Origin: Enterobacter huaxiensis
Lineage (GTDB): Bacteria; Pseudomonadota; Gammaproteobacteria; Enterobacterales; Enterobacteriaceae
Direction of reading: 5' to 3'
Assembly (NCBI RefSeq): GCF_003594935.2
Contig: NZ_CP043342.1
Location: 868,001-932,000 of the forward strand
DNA: 64,000 nucleotides
Part shown: positions 53,046 to 61,521 of the stretch, piece after piece
Layout: every line of letters starts with the position of its first letter
Position numbering within the stretch: the stretch's first letter is position 1
The notes under the pieces: model-generated
What the model saw: the letters and a program-made list of their open reading frames with translations, nothing else
Database searches by the model: none
Told to the model about the DNA's origin: nothing
Program-made: the position numbers and the translations under genes

Positions 53046-54022
53046 CGGCGCACGAGCGTCGGGCTAAACAGATGGGTGATGTCCGGCGGCTGGCGCTGTT
53101 CGGCTAGCGCCAGCGCCAGCTCTGCGGCCTGCGTCGCCATGGTAACGATCGGATAACGCACGGTCGTCAGGCGAGGGCGCACGTAGCGCGAGATCAGCAC
53201 GTCATCAAAGCCAATCAGGGAAATCTCTGCCGGCACCTCGATGCCATTATCGTTCATAACCCCCATCGCACCGGCGGCCATGGAGTCGTTATAGCTCGCC
53301 ACCGCGGTAAAATTACGCCCGCGCCCTAACAGTTCCGTCATCGCCTGTTCGCCACCGCTTTCGTCGGGCTCACCGTAGGCCACCAGCCGGTCGTTGCACG
53401 GCAAACCGTTTTCGCGCAGCGCGTCGTAATAGCCCTGAAGGCGATCTTCCGCATCCGAAATAGGGTGGTTAGAGCAGAGATAACCAATGCGGGTATGGCC
53501 CTGCTGGATCAGGTGACGGGTTGCCAGCCACGCGCCGTAGCGGTCGTCGAGCGCCACGCAGCGTTTTTCAAAACCGGGGATAATGCGGTTGATGATCACC
53601 ATGCCGGGGATTTGCTTCATCAGATGGATCAGCTCGGCATCGGGGATCATCTTGGCATGCACAACCAGCGCGGCGCACCGGTGGCGGATCAGCTGCTCGA
53701 TGGCCTGGCGTTCTTTTTGTTCGTTGTGGTAGCCATTGCCGATCAGTAAAAAATTGCCCGTCTGGTACGACACCTGTTCAACGGCTTTTACCATCGCACC
53801 AAAAAACGGGTCAGACACATCGCCCACCACCAGACCAATAGTTTCGGTAGACTGCTGCGCCAGCGCGCGGGCGTTGGCGTTAGGGTGATAGTTCAGGTTT
53901 TCCATGGCGTCCTGAACGGCCTGGCGTGATGCGTCACTGGCTTTAGGGGAGTGGTTAATCACGCGGGAGACGGTCGCGACGGAAACACCTGCCAGACGAG
54001 CCACATCCTTAATTGTCGCCAT
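53006..54022 (-). CDS. galR: Galactose repressor GalR
   Basis: LacI-family repressor of gal and mgl genes, released by D-galactose. 338 residues, slightly shorter than E. coli (343) at the C terminus. The first 20 residues (MATIKDVARLAGVSVATVSR) are identical to E. coli, with hinge NANARALAQQ and effector domain FFGAMVKAVEQVSYQTGNFL. A galactose-type operator lies just upstream, consistent with autoregulation. Confidence 0.96.
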   Translation of the reverse strand: MATIKDVARLAGVSVATVSRVINHSPKASDASRQAVQDAMENLNYHPNANARALAQQSTETIGLVVGDVSDPFFGAMVKAVEQVSYQTGNFLLIGNGYHNEQKERQAIEQLIRHRCAALVVHAKMIPDAELIHLMKQIPGMVIINRIIPGFEKRCVALDDRYGAWLATRHLIQQGHTRIGYLCSNHPISDAEDRLQGYYDALRENGLPCNDRLVAYGEPDESGGEQAMTELLGRGRNFTAVASYNDSMAAGAMGVMNDNGIEVPAEISLIGFDDVLISRYVRPRLTTVRYPIVTMATQAAELALALAEQRQPPDITHLFSPTLVRRHSVVSLAEAQSE

Positions 54023-54040
54023 TTAATACCTTCTTATTAG

Positions 54041-54056
54041 GGGTAAGCGTTTACAC
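54041..54056. promoter_or_regulatory. GalR operator upstream of galR
   Basis: GGGTAAGCGTTTACAC differs by one base from the gal operator pattern GTGTAANCGNTTNCAC and lies 18 bases before the galR start. It supports autoregulation. Confidence 0.7.
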
Positions 54057-54143
54057 ACTAACTAGTGTTGCGGAAAAGCGGCGCGCATTCAAGGGGAGCG
54101 GGACAACACCCTTGACAAACGTGACGCAGAACACCCCCTGCTT

Positions 54144-54158
54144 GTGTAATCGTTACAC
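54144..54158. promoter_or_regulatory. Second gal-type palindrome upstream of galR
   Basis: GTGTAATCGTTACAC is a perfect 15-base palindrome of LacI/GalR type, about 100 bases from the first; spacing is one base shorter than the canonical operator. Confidence 0.5.
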
Positions 54159-54266
54159 GGGCAGTCGTGTCAAAATAATGTCAATCCGAACCTTTAGTTA
54201 CACTTTGCCTCAGGCTGTTGCGATTGTCCGATGGCTAAGATATCGAAGGGATTGATAGAGTCGAGA

Positions 54267-54349
54267 TCCCAGAGGTATTGATAGGTGGAATCAGCTCCGG
54301 TTGATTAACACGATTTACACCAACCTGCGTTTTTACGCAGGTTTTTTTT
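54267..54349 (+). ncRNA. omrB: Small RNA OmrB
   Basis: Hfq-dependent sRNA that represses outer-membrane genes such as cirA, fecA and ompT; induced by EnvZ-OmpR. The 5' end CCCAGAGGTATTGATAGG is the conserved seed region of OmrA/B. The 3' end is a rho-independent terminator CCTGCGT-TTTT-ACGCAGG with eight T residues. Located between galR and omrA, as omrB is in E. coli, transcribed toward aas. Confidence 0.9.
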
Positions 54350-54465
54350 GTCTGTAAGTTCAACCTGTAACAGCAAACGATAATATTCACACCTGGTTGC
54401 ACTTAGGCTCATTCCCTTGCGTTTTCCCGCTGGCGAAGCCGGTAGTGAAAAGCCACAATCAAGAT

Positions 54466-54551
54466 CCCAGAGGTATTGATTGGTGAGAATTCTTAGTACG
54501 GTTTCGTACTCATCTCTTGCACCAGCCTGCGCGGATGCGCAGGTTTTTTTT
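54466..54551 (+). ncRNA. omrA: Small RNA OmrA
   Basis: Paralogue of OmrB with the same 5' seed (CCCAGAGGTATTGATTGG) and a middle part unlike OmrB. Terminator CCTGCGC-GGAT-GCGCAGG with T run ends the RNA 92 bases before aas. Order omrB-omrA-aas is conserved with E. coli. Confidence 0.92.
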
Positions 54552-54643
54552 CGCCTCAATTTTTGCTGTCGCTCCCTCCCGACTTCTCGTGTAATCTGCC
54601 ACCATTGAATAACCCTCCACACTGGCTGGCAAAGGGAGTTGAA

Positions 54644-56803
54644 ATGCTTTTTGGGTTCTTCCGTACACTGTTTCGTATCCTCTTTCGCATTCGCGTCACT
54701 GGCGATACCCAGGCGCTGTCTGGCGAGCGCGTTCTCATCACACCAAACCACGTTTCCTTTATTGATGGCATATTGCTGGCGCTGTTTCTGCCCGTGAGGC
54801 CCGTATTCGCCGTGTACAGCTCCATCAGTGAAAAATGGTACATGCGCAGGCTGGCGCCGCTGATCGACTTTGTTCCGCTCGACCCTACAAAACCGATGAT
54901 GATCAAACATCTGGTGCGCCTGGTTGAACAGGGCCGTCCGGTGGTCATCTTCCCGGAAGGGCGCATTTCGGTGACGGGCTCGCTGATGAAAATCTACGAC
55001 GGCGCGGGGTTTGTGGCGGCGAAGTCAAAAGCGACTGTCGTACCGCTGCGTATTGAAGGGGCGGAATTGACCCACTTCAGCCGCCTGAAAGGGCTGGTGA
55101 AGCAGCGTATGTTCCCAAAAATTACTCTGCATATTTTGCCACCGACGTCATTACCGATGCCTGAGGCGCCGCGAGCGCGCGATCGCCGCAAAATCGCCGG
55201 TGAAATGCTGCATCAGATTATGATGGAAGCGCGGATGGCGGTACGTCCACGTGAAACACTGTATGAATCGCTGCTGTCGGCGCAGTATCGCTATGGCGCA
55301 AAGAAAAACTGCATTGAAGACATCAACTTCACGCCGGATACCTACCGCAAGCTGCTGACCAAGACGCTGTTTGTGGGCCGTATTCTGGAGAAGTACAGCA
55401 AGCGGGGCGAAAAAATAGGCCTGATGCTGCCCAACGCGGGCATCAGCGCGGCCGTGATTTTCGGTGCCGTTTCTCGCGGGCGCATTCCGGCGATGATGAA
55501 CTACACCGCAGGCGTAAAAGGGCTGACCAGCGCCATCACTGCGGCGCAAATCAACACGGTGTTCACCTCCCGCCAGTTCCTTGATAAGGGCAAGCTGTGG
55601 CACCTGCCGGAACAGCTGACGCAGGTGCGCTGGGTCTTCCTTGAGGATTTGAAAGCCGACGTCACCACGGGCGACAAGCTGTGGATTTTTGCACACCTGC
55701 TCGCGCCGCGTCTGGCGCAGGTTAAGCAGAAGCCGGAAGACGACGCGATTATCCTCTTTACCTCAGGCTCTGAGGGCAACCCGAAAGGCGTTGTTCACAG
55801 CCACAAGAGTATTCTGGCGAACGTCGAGCAGATCAAAACGATCGCTGACTTTACCGCGAATGACCGCTTCATGTCGGCGCTGCCGCTGTTCCACTCCTTC
55901 GGTCTGACCGTCGGCCTGTTCACGCCTCTGCTGACCGGGGCTGAAGTGTTCCTCTACCCGAGCCCGCTGCACTACCGCATCGTGCCGGAGCTGGTGTATG
56001 ACCGTAACTGTACTGTGCTGTTCGGCACCTCGACTTTCCTGGGGAACTACGCGCGCTTCGCTAATCCGTATGACTTCTTCCGCGTGCGCTATGTGGTTGC
56101 GGGGGCAGAAAAACTGCAGGACAGCACGCGCCAGATTTGGCAGGACAAGTTTGGCCTGCGCATTCTGGAAGGCTATGGCGTCACCGAGTGCGCGCCTGTC
56201 GTGTCGATCAACGTGCCGATGGCGGCGAAGCCGGGCACGGTTGGCCGTATTCTTCCGGGGATGGATGCGCGTCTTCTGGCGGTGCCGGGCATTGAGGACG
56301 GCGGCCGTCTGCAGCTGAAGGGGCCAAACGTGATGAACGGCTATCTGCGCGTGGAGAACCCCGGCGTTCTGGAAGCGCCAACAGCGGAGAACGTCAATGG
56401 TGAGACCGAGACCGGCTGGTACGACACCGGGGATATTGTCCGCTTTGACGAGCAGGGCTTTGTGCAGATCCAGGGACGCGCTAAACGCTTCGCTAAAATT
56501 GCGGGTGAAATGGTTTCTCTTGAAATGGTAGAGCTGCTGGCAACCGCGGTGTCTGCTGATAAGCTACACGCGACCGTCGTGAAGAGCGATGCCAGTAAAG
56601 GCGAGGCGCTGGTGCTCTTTACGACAGACAGCGAGCTTAAGCGCGACCAGTTGCTTAAGCATGCGCGAGAGCACGGTATTCCTGAGCTGGCGGTGCCGCG
56701 GGATATTCGCTACCTCAAGCAGCTTCCGGTACTGGGCAGCGGCAAGCCCGATTTCGTGACCCTCAAAGGCATGGTTGAAGAGGCGGAACAGCAAAATGCG
56801 TGA
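54644..56803 (+). CDS. aas: Bifunctional acyl-ACP synthetase / 2-acyl-GPE acyltransferase Aas
   Basis: Re-acylates lysophosphatidylethanolamine at the inner membrane. 719 residues as in E. coli, from ATG 54644 (frame open earlier, through the OmrA terminator). The N-terminal acyltransferase has the NHVSFIDG (H-x4-D) and FPEGRIS motifs; the second half is an AMP-dependent acyl-ACP synthetase with [19 protein letters not shown] and [10 protein letters not shown]. The stop overlaps the lplT start by eight bases. Confidence 0.95.
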   Translation: MLFGFFRTLFRILFRIRVTGDTQALSGERVLITPNHVSFIDGILLALFLPVRPVFAVYSSISEKWYMRRLAPLIDFVPLDPTKPMMIKHLVRLVEQGRPVVIFPEGRISVTGSLMKIYDGAGFVAAKSKATVVPLRIEGAELTHFSRLKGLVKQRMFPKITLHILPPTSLPMPEAPRARDRRKIAGEMLHQIMMEARMAVRPRETLYESLLSAQYRYGAKKNCIEDINFTPDTYRKLLTKTLFVGRILEKYSKRGEKIGLMLPNAGISAAVIFGAVSRGRIPAMMNYTAGVKGLTSAITAAQINTVFTSRQFLDKGKLWHLPEQLTQVRWVFLEDLKADVTTGDKLWIFAHLLAPRLAQVKQKPEDDAIILFTSGSEGNPKGVVHSHKSILANVEQIKTIADFTANDRFMSALPLFHSFGLTVGLFTPLLTGAEVFLYPSPLHYRIVPELVYDRNCTVLFGTSTFLGNYARFANPYDFFRVRYVVAGAEKLQDSTRQIWQDKFGLRILEGYGVTECAPVVSINVPMAAKPGTVGRILPGMDARLLAVPGIEDGGRLQLKGPNVMNGYLRVENPGVLEAPTAENVNGETETGWYDTGDIVRFDEQGFVQIQGRAKRFAKIAGEMVSLEMVELLATAVSADKLHATVVKSDASKGEALVLFTTDSELKRDQLLKHAREHGIPELAVPRDIRYLKQLPVLGSGKPDFVTLKGMVEEAEQQNA

Positions 56804-57989
56804 GTCAGTGCACACTAACCCATCTATCTGGTCGAAGGGCATGATGGCCGTCATTGCCGCCCAGTTTCTTTCTGCCTTTGGTGACAACGCCCTGCTGTTT
56901 GCCACCCTGGCGTTACTGAAGGCCGAGTTTTACCCGGACTGGAGCCAGCCGATCCTGCAGATGGTGTTTGTGGGTGCTTACATTATCTTCGCGCCGTTTG
57001 TGGGGCAGGTAGCAGACAGTTTCCCGAAAGGCCGGGTAATGATGTTTGCCAACGGTCTCAAGCTGTTGGGGGCCGCGAGTATCTGCTTCGGTATCAACCC
57101 GTTTATTGGCTACACGCTGGTGGGCATCGGCGCGGCCGCCTACTCGCCAGCCAAGTACGGCATTCTGGGCGAGCTCACGACGGGCGATAAGCTGGTGAAG
57201 GCCAATGGCCTGATGGAGTCTTCTACCATTGCCGCGATCCTGATTGGCTCTGTCGCTGGCGGGGTCCTGGCGGACTGGCACGTGCTTGCCGCACTGGGCG
57301 TCTGCGCCGTGGTATACGGCGGGGCGGTCGTCGCTAACCTGTTTATTCCCACACTGCCGGTGGCGCGTCCGGGGCAATCCTGGCGTTTTAAACCGATGAC
57401 CGGCAGCTTCTTCAACGCCTGTCGCGTGCTGTGGCGCAACGGTGAAACGCGCTTCTCACTGATGGGAACCAGCATGTTCTGGGGCGCGGGCGTGACGCTG
57501 CGTTTCCTGCTGGTGCTGTGGGTGCCGGTGGCGCTGGGCATCACGGACAACGCCACGCCAACCTACCTGAATGCGATGGTCGCCGTCGGGATTGTCGTCG
57601 GAGCGGGGGCCGCGGCGAAGCTGGTGACGCTCGAAACGGTTGCGCGCTGTATGCCGGCGGGTATTTTGATCGGCGTTGGCGTGCTGTTCTTCTCGCTCCA
57701 GCATGCGCTATTGCCAGCGTACGTGCTGCTTATTCTGATCGGTATTCTGGGCGGCTTCTTCGTGGTGCCGCTGAATGCGCTTCTACAGGAGCGCGGCAAG
57801 CAGACCGTAGGGGCCGGAAATGCCATTGCCGTGCAAAACCTTGGTGAAAACATGGCGATGCTGCTGATGCTGGGGCTTTACTCGCTGGCGGTCAAGGTGG
57901 GGCTGCCTGTCGTCGGCATTGGCGTCGGGTTTGGCGCGCTGTTTGCGCTGGCGATTACCGGGCTCTGGGTCTGGCAGCGTCGTCGTTGA
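56796..57989 (+). CDS. lplT: Lysophospholipid transporter LplT
   Basis: MFS flippase bringing lysophosphatidylethanolamine across the inner membrane to Aas. 397 residues, equal to E. coli; 12 transmembrane segments starting [19 protein letters not shown]. The start overlaps aas by eight bases; in some bacteria the two are one fused protein. Confidence 0.95.
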   Translation: MRESVHTNPSIWSKGMMAVIAAQFLSAFGDNALLFATLALLKAEFYPDWSQPILQMVFVGAYIIFAPFVGQVADSFPKGRVMMFANGLKLLGAASICFGINPFIGYTLVGIGAAAYSPAKYGILGELTTGDKLVKANGLMESSTIAAILIGSVAGGVLADWHVLAALGVCAVVYGGAVVANLFIPTLPVARPGQSWRFKPMTGSFFNACRVLWRNGETRFSLMGTSMFWGAGVTLRFLLVLWVPVALGITDNATPTYLNAMVAVGIVVGAGAAAKLVTLETVARCMPAGILIGVGVLFFSLQHALLPAYVLLILIGILGGFFVVPLNALLQERGKQTVGAGNAIAVQNLGENMAMLLMLGLYSLAVKVGLPVVGIGVGFGALFALAITGLWVWQRRR

Positions 57990-57993
57990 TAAG

Positions 57994-58038
57994 TGCGGCC
58001 TGATGCCCTCACCCCGGCCCTCTCCCTGTGGGAGAGGG
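57994..58038. repeat. Dispersed intergenic repeat, copy 1
   Basis: 22 bases (57994-58015) recur exactly, inverted, at 63802-63823. The copy continues into CCCTCTCCC-TGT-GGGAGAGGG, a 9-bp hairpin at 58018-58038. Looks like a palindromic intergenic repeat family of this genus. Confidence 0.65.
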
Positions 58039-58049
58039 GGCAAACCCTA

Positions 58050-58075
58050 AAAACGGCAACGTGCGTTGCCGTTTT
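58050..58075. terminator. Bidirectional terminator lplT/tas
   Basis: AAAACGGCAAC-GTGC-GTTGCCGTTTT, an 11-bp perfect stem between convergent lplT and tas, flanked by A and T runs. Confidence 0.9.
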
Positions 58076-58082
58076 GCTTTTA

Positions 58083-59123
58083 TCACGGTGCAGGATAAGT
58101 ATATACCTGATGCACCGCTTCAATCTCCGCTAACACTTCTTCGCTCAGGTTCAGATGGAAACTTTCAACGTTTGTTTTCAACTGTTCCATCGTCGTTGCG
58201 CCCAGCAGCGTACTCGCCACAAACGGCTGACGACGCACGAAGGCGAGCGCCATCTGCGCCGCATCGAGACCGTGACGTCTGGCGATATCCACATAGGCCG
58301 CGACGGCTTTCTGCGTCTGCTCGCCGCTGTAGCGGGTAAAGCGGCTGAACAGGGTGTTACGCGCCCCTGCAGGCTTCGCGCCGTTCAGGTATTTACCCGT
58401 CAACGTACCAAATCCCAGACATGAATAGGCGAGGAGCTCTACTTCTTCATACTGCGAGACTTCAGCCAGACCTACTTCATAGCTGCGGTTCAGCAGGCTG
58501 TAGGGGTTTTGAATGGTGACGATGCGCGGCAGATCGTGTTTATCGGCAAGATGCAGGTAACGCATCACGCCAAACGCCGTTTCGTTCGAGACGCCAATGT
58601 AGCGGATTTTGCCCGCGCGCTGGCACTCCGTCAGGGCTTCCAGCGTTTCCAGCAGGCTGACGGCCGGTGCGCTTTCGTTCCAGGTGTAGCCGAGCTTGCC
58701 AAAGCAGTTGGTTGGGCGCTGCGGCCAGTGCACCTGGTAAAGGTCGAGATAGTCAGTTTGCAGCCGCTTCAGGCTGGCATCCAGCGCCGCGCGGATATTC
58801 TTACGATCGAGGATCTGGTTAGGGCGGATCCCGGCATCGTTATTACGTGAGGGACCGCTGACCTTCGAAGCCAAAATCAGCTTCTCGCGGTTGCCGCGTT
58901 TTGCCAGCCAGTTGCCCACGTAGGTTTCGGTGAGACCCTGCGTTTCCGGGCGTGGGGGGACAGGGTACATCTCTGCCACGTCAATCAGGTTAATGCCCTG
59001 GCTGACGGCGTAATCGAGTTGTGCATGGGCATCGGCTTCGCTGTTTTGTTCACCAAATGTCATGGTGCCCAACCCCAGTTGGCTGATCTCCAGAGCGCTG
59101 TGGGGGATACGGTGATAATGCAT
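58083..59123 (-). CDS. tas: Aldo-keto reductase Tas
   Basis: 346 residues as E. coli Tas, an NADPH-dependent aldo-keto reductase found as a suppressor of tyrosine auxotrophy in starved cells. AKR pattern: catalytic Asp/Tyr in INLIDVAEMYPV, Lys in ILASKVSG, His in YQVHWPQR; cofactor part near the C terminus (ASTLLGATTMEQL). Physiological substrate unknown. Confidence 0.94.
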   Translation of the reverse strand: MHYHRIPHSALEISQLGLGTMTFGEQNSEADAHAQLDYAVSQGINLIDVAEMYPVPPRPETQGLTETYVGNWLAKRGNREKLILASKVSGPSRNNDAGIRPNQILDRKNIRAALDASLKRLQTDYLDLYQVHWPQRPTNCFGKLGYTWNESAPAVSLLETLEALTECQRAGKIRYIGVSNETAFGVMRYLHLADKHDLPRIVTIQNPYSLLNRSYEVGLAEVSQYEEVELLAYSCLGFGTLTGKYLNGAKPAGARNTLFSRFTRYSGEQTQKAVAAYVDIARRHGLDAAQMALAFVRRQPFVASTLLGATTMEQLKTNVESFHLNLSEEVLAEIEAVHQVYTYPAP

Positions 59124-59254
59124 AGCCGGCTTCCTTCATTAAAATTCAGACAGCGTCAGGAACCTCCCGACAAAGGAATATAAACATGGCAGAGGGGAAG
59201 CAAAAGGGGAAGGAAAAAATCTTACAGGCCAGCAAGCCGCTGACCTTTATCTGT

Positions 59255-59473
59255 TTATCGCTCGATGATTTGTGAAACTTCGTCGCGATTAATCTGCATA
59301 TTGTTACCTGACTGATCGCGATAGCTCACCAGACCGGTATCATCGTCGACTTCGGGTTTGCCATCGGTCAGGATCATACGCCCATCTTTTGTCGCCATGA
59401 CGTAATCACTGCTACAACCCGATACCGCAAACGCTAAACCGACTGCTGAAATTAACACTGCCCATTTTTTCAT
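59255..59473 (-). CDS. ygdR: Small lipoprotein YgdR (DUF903)
   Basis: 72 residues. Lipobox AVSGC with Cys20 after the signal [15 protein letters not shown]; the mature part [18 protein letters not shown] is an SH3-like DUF903 domain. Start ATG at 59471-59473 matches E. coli; an earlier in-frame start five codons upstream is possible. Function unknown. Confidence 0.93.
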   Translation of the reverse strand: MKKWAVLISAVGLAFAVSGCSSDYVMATKDGRMILTDGKPEVDDDTGLVSYRDQSGNNMQINRDEVSQIIER

Positions 59474-59602
59474 CGTTATCATCCTCACCTGGCTCGTATC
59501 AAATCATAGTGTAGTAATAACCTGATATTTCGACAGGAGGAAGGGGGAGAATCTTAAAAACCAGGCGATTGTGTTAAACAGAGCCCAATTTTCGTTAAAA
59601 AA

Positions 59603-60295
59603 CTACGTTTTTAGTAAGAAATGGCGAGCCAGCAGTGCGCCCGTGAAATTCTTTTTGAGATAAAAGCCGCGAGGTAGGGTGAGTATCGGCTCACCGCGCG
59701 AGCCTACGGCCTCCGTGAGCGCCTTGCTGTTTGCCGCTTTAGGCCGGATCTGTAACACTTCGCCGTGGCGGGCGGTGATACGTTCAACCTGACCCAACAC
59801 GATCATATCCATCAGTTCTTCCCAGTCCTGACTTAACTGCCTCTCTTCCGCTTCATCGGGGCTCCAGAGCAGGGGGGCACCGACGCGACGTTCCGCGAGC
59901 GGGATCTGCCTGTCTCCCTCTACCGGCACCCACAGCACCCGCTTTAGCTTATGGCGAACGTGGCTGGTTTCCCAGGTCACACCGCTATTGCCCGTTAACG
60001 GCGCAACGCACACGAACGTGGTCTCCAGCGGTCGTCCCTGGCTGTCTACAGGTATCGTTTTCAGCTCAACGCCAAGGGCCGCAAAATCCTGTTCCGGTTT
60101 ACTGCCCGCGCTTGCGCCAAGCCACAGCTCAAGCAGCATGCCAATCCAGCCTTTATCGCGCTTAAGATCCTGGGGTATGGGCAAGTTTGCCATTGCGGCC
60201 AGTTCTCCAAGTGAAAAGCCCGCCAGACGCTGCGCCTGGTGTAACAGCTGGGCTTCACTGGCTGGTGCAGACAACAGCGGCGCAAGAGAATGCAT
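59603..60295 (-). CDS. mutH: DNA mismatch repair endonuclease MutH
   Basis: Nicks the unmethylated strand at hemimethylated GATC after activation by MutS-MutL. 230 residues. Catalytic Asp70, Glu77 and Lys79 lie in [13 protein letters not shown] at the same numbers as E. coli. Start ATG 60295. Adjacent to the DARS2-like DnaA-box cluster, as in E. coli. Confidence 0.96.
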   Translation of the reverse strand: MHSLAPLLSAPASEAQLLHQAQRLAGFSLGELAAMANLPIPQDLKRDKGWIGMLLELWLGASAGSKPEQDFAALGVELKTIPVDSQGRPLETTFVCVAPLTGNSGVTWETSHVRHKLKRVLWVPVEGDRQIPLAERRVGAPLLWSPDEAEERQLSQDWEELMDMIVLGQVERITARHGEVLQIRPKAANSKALTEAVGSRGEPILTLPRGFYLKKNFTGALLARHFLLKT

Positions 60296-60340
60296 GATGT
60301 TAACCTTTTGATTAAAAAATGTACTGAAAAACTATCCCCT

Positions 60341-60809
60341 GTGGATAGAGTTTAACTTTTTCTGAGTAAACATGCCATGTGTATGATTTATAGGTTATTT
60401 TATCATGTTAATTTCAGTTTGCAGTCGACAAAAAACAGGTTTTTCAAATCTGGTCACTGACAATAAACAGGATCTTACACCATGTTATCCACAGAAAAGT
60501 GGGATAACTGGGAATAACCCCTACTACTGTTTCGATTTACAGCCTTGACGTGCGACGAAAATCGAATTTTCACACAATTTGTGCCTAACTTATTGGCACA
60601 ATCTGTGGATAAAACCGACGCTGTTCGATCTTTCATCAGTACAAGGATCTCTGATGTGACGATCGTCACGTTATTTGCCTTTTGGGGGCTGTAAATGCCT
60701 TTAATTACATGAATTATAAGTTATTATTTAATGGCCTTCGCTAAGGCCTTTTTTACCCTTATCAGGTTGTCCATCGGTAATTCCATACTTCTTCACAACT
60801 ATATCCACA
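60341..60809. promoter_or_regulatory. DARS2-like DnaA-box cluster between mutH and rppH
   Basis: Two perfect DnaA boxes, TTATCCACA at 60485-60493 and its reverse at 60604-60612, plus one-mismatch boxes at 60341-60349 (reverse) and 60801-60809. In E. coli DARS2, which recharges ADP-DnaA to ATP-DnaA, lies in the mutH-rppH intergenic region. The 683 bases contain no convincing gene. IHF and Fis sites, needed in E. coli, could not be assigned by eye. Confidence 0.75.
60733..60754 (+). terminator. Terminator-like hairpin in mutH-rppH interval
   Basis: GGCCTT-CGCT-AAGGCC followed by TTTTTT on the plus strand. No plus-strand gene is visible upstream, so it may end an antisense or leader RNA, or be part of the DARS2 region. 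Confidence 0.6.
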
Positions 60810-60978
60810 GAAAAGGTGAATAAAATTGGCTTCGTTACGGCTTATCTGTTTATAACTCGGCCCCTATTTGTGAGTTATTCAAATGTTATTAGGTTGCAGG
60901 CCTGTAAGAGAGTGGTTTACCGCCTCTCAGTAGTGTGAAACAATCATTCATATATAAGGTTTAGTTTGGGGTAGTCCG

Positions 60979-61509
60979 GTGATTGATGACGATGGCTACC
61001 GCCCAAACGTAGGAATAGTAATTTGTAATCGCCAGGGCCAGGTTATGTGGGCAAGGCGATATGGTCAGCACTCCTGGCAGTTCCCGCAAGGTGGGATCAA
61101 CCCGGGAGAGTCCCCAGAACAAGCGATGTACCGGGAGCTGTTTGAAGAGGTTGGTTTAAGCCGAAAAGATGTTCGCATCCTGGCTTCGACCCGCAACTGG
61201 TTGCGTTACAAGTTACCGAAACGTTTGGTGCGTTGGGACACAAAGCCGGTTTGTATCGGCCAGAAACAAAAATGGTTTCTGCTGCAGTTGGTGGGCAACG
61301 ATTCAGATATCAATATGCAAACCAGCAGTACGCCGGAGTTTGATGGCTGGCGCTGGGTAAGCTACTGGTATCCTGTTCGTCAGGTCGTGTCGTTTAAACG
61401 CGACGTTTACCGTAGGGTGATGAAAGAGTTCGCAAGTGTTGTTATGCAGCTTCAGGAGGCTCCTCCTAAGCCGCAGAACGCACCTGCCTGGCGACGTAAA
61501 AGAGGTTAA
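60979..61509 (+). CDS. rppH: RNA pyrophosphohydrolase RppH
   Basis: Nudix hydrolase that removes pyrophosphate from 5' ends of mRNA and starts RNase E decay. 176 residues, as in E. coli, GTG start. The Nudix box runs GGINPGE...REL-EE-GL at residues about 38-60. ptsP begins 12 bases after the stop. Confidence 0.96.
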   Translation: MIDDDGYRPNVGIVICNRQGQVMWARRYGQHSWQFPQGGINPGESPEQAMYRELFEEVGLSRKDVRILASTRNWLRYKLPKRLVRWDTKPVCIGQKQKWFLLQLVGNDSDINMQTSSTPEFDGWRWVSYWYPVRQVVSFKRDVYRRVMKEFASVVMQLQEAPPKPQNAPAWRRKRG

Positions 61510-61521
61510 GCTACGCAAATC

